Assembly: GCF_004168365.1 (NCBI RefSeq) | Contig: NZ_CP035704.1 | Coordinates: forward strand, 3,782,001 to 3,846,000 | DNA from: Pseudolysobacter antarcticus | Lineage (GTDB): Bacteria > Pseudomonadota > Gammaproteobacteria > Xanthomonadales > Rhodanobacteraceae | Reading direction: 5' to 3' | Length of the DNA: 64,000 bases | Part shown: positions 61,794 to 64,000 of the stretch, one piece after another | Layout: each line of letters opens with the position of its first letter | Numbering within the stretch: position 1 is the stretch's first letter | The notes under the pieces: model-generated | The model's input: only the letters and a program-made list of their open reading frames with translations | Told to the model about the DNA's origin: nothing | Database searches by the model: none | Position numbers and translations under genes: made by a program

Positions 61794-62933
61794 ATGTCCG
61801 CAGCCACCGCCGGTTACGCCGAAATTCAGCACCACGGCGCAGAGTCTTCTCTGCGCATCGGTGGCGACTGGACATTGGCCTACGCCGCAGCGCTCGATGG
61901 CAAGGTGAATCGCCTGAAACGCGATGCATCGCTCCGTGCTGCGCACATCGATGCCAGCGCGCTCGGCAAACTCGACAGCATCGGCGCGGAATTGCTGATC
62001 GCACTGCTCGGTCGCGAACCGCTGCAAATACTCGCGCAAGATCCGCAGGCGCTGACCGCACCGCAACGCGCCTTGCTCATCGCCGTCAGCGCCGCACAGG
62101 GCGAAAGTCGAATTTCGGCATCACCAAAACCGCGTTGGAGCGACGCACTCGCACGCATCGGCGCCGCGGTCGAAACCATCACCGGCAATTTCATCGCCCT
62201 GCTCGGTTTCATCGGCCTGAGCTTGAGCACACTCGTGCGCGTGTTGCCGCAACCGCGACGCTGGCGTGTGACTTCGCTGGTATTCCATATCGAGCAGACC
62301 GGATTGAACGCGGTGCCGATCGTCGCGCTGCTGAGTTTTCTGGTCGGCGCGGTAATCGCATTTCTCGGCGCGACCGTGCTGCGTGATTTCGGCGCGTCGG
62401 TATTCACGGTCGAACTGGTTGGTTATTCGTTCCTTCGCGAATTTGGCGTGCTGCTCACCGCGATTCTTGTCGCAGGTCGATCCGGCAGCGCGTTCACCGC
62501 GCAAATCGGCTCGATGAAAAGTCGCGAGGAAATCGACGCCTTGCGCACGCTCGGTCTCGATCCGATGGAAGTGCTGGTGATGCCGCGCCTGCTCGCATTG
62601 CTCATCGCGATGCCGATGCTGACTTTTATTGCGATGATCGCCGGCATCATCGGCGGCGGCGCGGTCTGTGCACTCGCGCTGGATATTTCGCCGGGCATGT
62701 TCATTTCGCGTTTTCTCGAAGGCACCGAAGCACGGCATTTCTGGGTCGGCATGGGCAAGGCGCCGATCTTCGCGTTCCTCATCGCGATCATCGGCTGCCT
62801 CGAAGGTTTCAAGGTGTCGGGTAGCGCCGAGTCGGTCGGCGAACACACCACCGCGAGCGTGGTGCAATCGATTTTCATGGTGATTCTGGTCGATGCGATC
62901 GCCGCGATCTTTTTCATGGAGATCAACGTTTGA
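61794..62933 (+). CDS. MlaE-like permease with N-terminal STAS domain
   Basis: 379 residues. The first ~100 form a STAS domain ('LRIGGDWTLAYAAALDGKVN', loop 'ALGKLDSIGAELLIALLG', D61-S62-I63-G64). The rest is an MlaE permease with 'FGVLLTAILVAGRSGSAFTA' followed by QIGSMKSREEIDAL, the family signature, and several transmembrane helices. Fusion of the MlaB-like STAS to the permease is a known variant. It starts a second MCE operon: the ATPase gene overlaps by four bases and an MCE gene follows. Substrate unknown. Confidence 0.93.
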   Translation: MSAATAGYAEIQHHGAESSLRIGGDWTLAYAAALDGKVNRLKRDASLRAAHIDASALGKLDSIGAELLIALLGREPLQILAQDPQALTAPQRALLIAVSAAQGESRISASPKPRWSDALARIGAAVETITGNFIALLGFIGLSLSTLVRVLPQPRRWRVTSLVFHIEQTGLNAVPIVALLSFLVGAVIAFLGATVLRDFGASVFTVELVGYSFLREFGVLLTAILVAGRSGSAFTAQIGSMKSREEIDALRTLGLDPMEVLVMPRLLALLIAMPMLTFIAMIAGIIGGGAVCALALDISPGMFISRFLEGTEARHFWVGMGKAPIFAFLIAIIGCLEGFKVSGSAESVGEHTTASVVQSIFMVILVDAIAAIFFMEINV

Positions 62934-63778
62934 ATTCCGTGCAGACAATTGCCGCACCCGATCCCGAGGCCGCGCAAAACGTGATCGAAGTACGCGGCAT
63001 GCGCAACCAATTCGGCACGCAAGTGGTGCACGATAATCTCGATCTCGAAGTTCGCCGTGGCGAAATCCTCGCTGTGGTCGGTGGCTCCGGCGCAGGCAAA
63101 TCCGTGTTGCTGCGCGCGATCATCGGCCTGCGCACAGCGGATGCGGGTGAGGTGTATTTGCTCGGGGAAAACATCAAGCAACTTTCGCCCGCGCGACGCG
63201 CCACGCTTGAACAACGCATCGGTGTCCTGTTTCAGGACGGCGCATTGTTCTCGTCGCTGACCGTCGCGGAGAATGTCGCGGTGCCGCTGATCGAGCATCA
63301 TCGCCTCAGCAAGACGCTGGTCGAACGCATCGTCGCGCTGAAGATTTCGCTCGCAGGCCTGCCCGCCGATGCCGGCGCAAAATATCCCGATCAACTTTCC
63401 GGCGGCATGCGCAAGCGCGCCGCCCTCGCACGTGCGCTCGCGCTCGATCCGGACATTCTGTTTCTCGATGAGCCGACCGCGGGCCTCGATCCAATCGGCG
63501 CCGCCGCATTCGATCAACTGATTTTGACCTTGCGCGAAAGTCTCGGCCTCACGGTTTTCATGATCACCCACGATCTCGATACGCTGTACACCATTTGCGA
63601 CCGGGTTGCAGTGATCTCGCAGAAAAAAGTGCTTGTGCTCGGTGATCTCGCCACCGTGGCGAGCAATCCGGATGAGTGGATTCAGTCCTATTTTCACGGC
63701 CCGCGCGCACGTGCCGCAGCAGCCGCGCAAGCACGCCAGCTGCCACCGCAATCCTCGATATCGGCGCCCAGGAGTTAA
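62930..63778 (+). CDS. MlaF-like ABC transporter ATPase (second system)
   Basis: 282 residues if the TTG at 62930 is used; GGAG at 62917-62920 supports it, while a GTG at 62939 is an alternative. Walker A 'GGSGAGKS' (51-58), 'LFQDGALFSSLTVAENVAVP', signature 'LSGGMRKRAALARAL', Walker B 'ILFLDEPTAGLD' and 'MITHDLDTL' are present. It energises the STAS-permease protein at 61794. A C-terminal Ala/Gln-rich tail is extra compared with the system at 51914. Confidence 0.94.
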   Translation: MNSVQTIAAPDPEAAQNVIEVRGMRNQFGTQVVHDNLDLEVRRGEILAVVGGSGAGKSVLLRAIIGLRTADAGEVYLLGENIKQLSPARRATLEQRIGVLFQDGALFSSLTVAENVAVPLIEHHRLSKTLVERIVALKISLAGLPADAGAKYPDQLSGGMRKRAALARALALDPDILFLDEPTAGLDPIGAAAFDQLILTLRESLGLTVFMITHDLDTLYTICDRVAVISQKKVLVLGDLATVASNPDEWIQSYFHGPRARAAAAAQARQLPPQSSISAPRS

Positions 63779-63780
63779 TG

Positions 63781-64000
63781 ATGGAAACACGTGCGCACCA
63801 TGTTCTGATCGGTGTATTCACCCTCGTGGTGGTCGCCGCCGCGATGCTGTTCGTATTGTGGCTGTCGAAGGCCAGCGCGGATCGCGAATTCGCCTATTAC
63901 GACGTCGTTTTTACCGAGGCAGTAACGGGTTTGTCGAAAGGCGGCCTCGTGCAATACAACGGCATCAAGGTGGGCGAAGTCACGCAGTTGCGACTGTCGC
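63781..64000 (+). CDS. MlaD-like MCE protein, 3' truncated by window end
   Basis: The ATG at 63781 lies two bases after the ATPase stop. The 73 residues visible have a transmembrane helix ('VLIGVFTLVVVAAAMLFVLW') and the start of an MCE domain ('YYDVVFTEAVTGLSKGGLVQ' then YNGIKVGEV, the typical signature). The rest is beyond the window. It completes permease-ATPase-MCE order for the second transporter. Confidence 0.9.
   Translation, partial: METRAHHVLIGVFTLVVVAAAMLFVLWLSKASADREFAYYDVVFTEAVTGLSKGGLVQYNGIKVGEVTQLRLS

Noticed and set aside
62423-63790. 455-residue minus-strand open frame opposite the second MCE operon
   Set aside because: Antisense to the permease and ATPase genes, which show complete motifs; no family recognisable.
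1-64000. tRNA, rRNA genes, CRISPR array or prophage
   Set aside because: No tRNA-like cloverleaf boxes, regular spaced repeats or phage structural genes were seen by reading; a covariance-model search was not possible here.

Overview
The window looks like a chromosomal segment from a gammaproteobacterium of the Xanthomonadales/Lysobacterales, probably Rhodanobacteraceae-like. This is inferred from GC-rich coding sequence, the type II secretion (T2SS) gene order E-F-G-H-I-J-K-L-M-N-D known from Xanthomonas xps, single-chain PurL, HolC plus a HolD-like gene beside rimI, lptFG divergent from pepA, and DUF4124 proteins. I saw no tRNA, rRNA, CRISPR array, prophage or classical insertion sequence.

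Layout. 1-6.8 kb: a truncated DUF697 protein, a secreted delta-60-repeat protein, an OmpA-type envelope protein, and an ECF sigma factor followed by a membrane-anchored Ser/Thr kinase with a TPR-like sensor part. 6.9-10.2 kb: a YceI-cytochrome b561-YceI operon and a GTPase/DUF697 gene. 10.2-14.6 kb: glutaredoxin-like protein, L-serine dehydratase, DUF4124/M23 peptidase, prfC. 14.7-18.6 kb (minus strand): CBS protein, ECF sigma factor and probable anti-sigma partner, GT2 glycosyltransferase, parvulin PPIase. 18.7-21.7 kb: two exported proteins of unknown function; the larger is interrupted by a one-base frameshift and ends in a strong terminator. 21.9-33.7 kb: the complete eleven-gene T2SS operon plus a lipoprotein directly after gspD. 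33.7-40.3 kb: a membrane protein, purL, a DsbC-type disulfide isomerase and xerD. 40.4-46.3 kb: RDD protein, lptG/lptF, pepA, an exported protein, holC, and a small GIY-YIG nuclease gene enclosed by a perfect 34-bp inverted repeat. 46.4-49.3 kb: valS.

The run 49.4-56.9 kb (minus strand) is a ten-gene, mostly overlapping operon: pssA, a GAF-PP2C-HATPase regulator, a STAS protein, MlaE-like permease, DUF6438-like protein, MlaF-like ATPase, MlaD-like MCE protein, PqiC-like lipoprotein, HolD-like protein, rimI. It places phosphatidylserine synthesis and a partner-switching module directly upstream of an inter-membrane lipid transporter. A second MCE transporter, with the STAS domain fused to the permease, begins at 61.8 kb and runs off the window. 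Between them lie a DUF4124 protein, proS, an H-NS-family protein with its own terminator, and a ThrE-type exporter.

The most unusual items are the GIY-YIG/inverted-repeat element, the partner-switch/lipid-transport operon, the absence of the zinc tetracysteine from GspE, and the frameshifted secreted-protein gene. Functions are assigned from motifs and family knowledge only; no database search was run.
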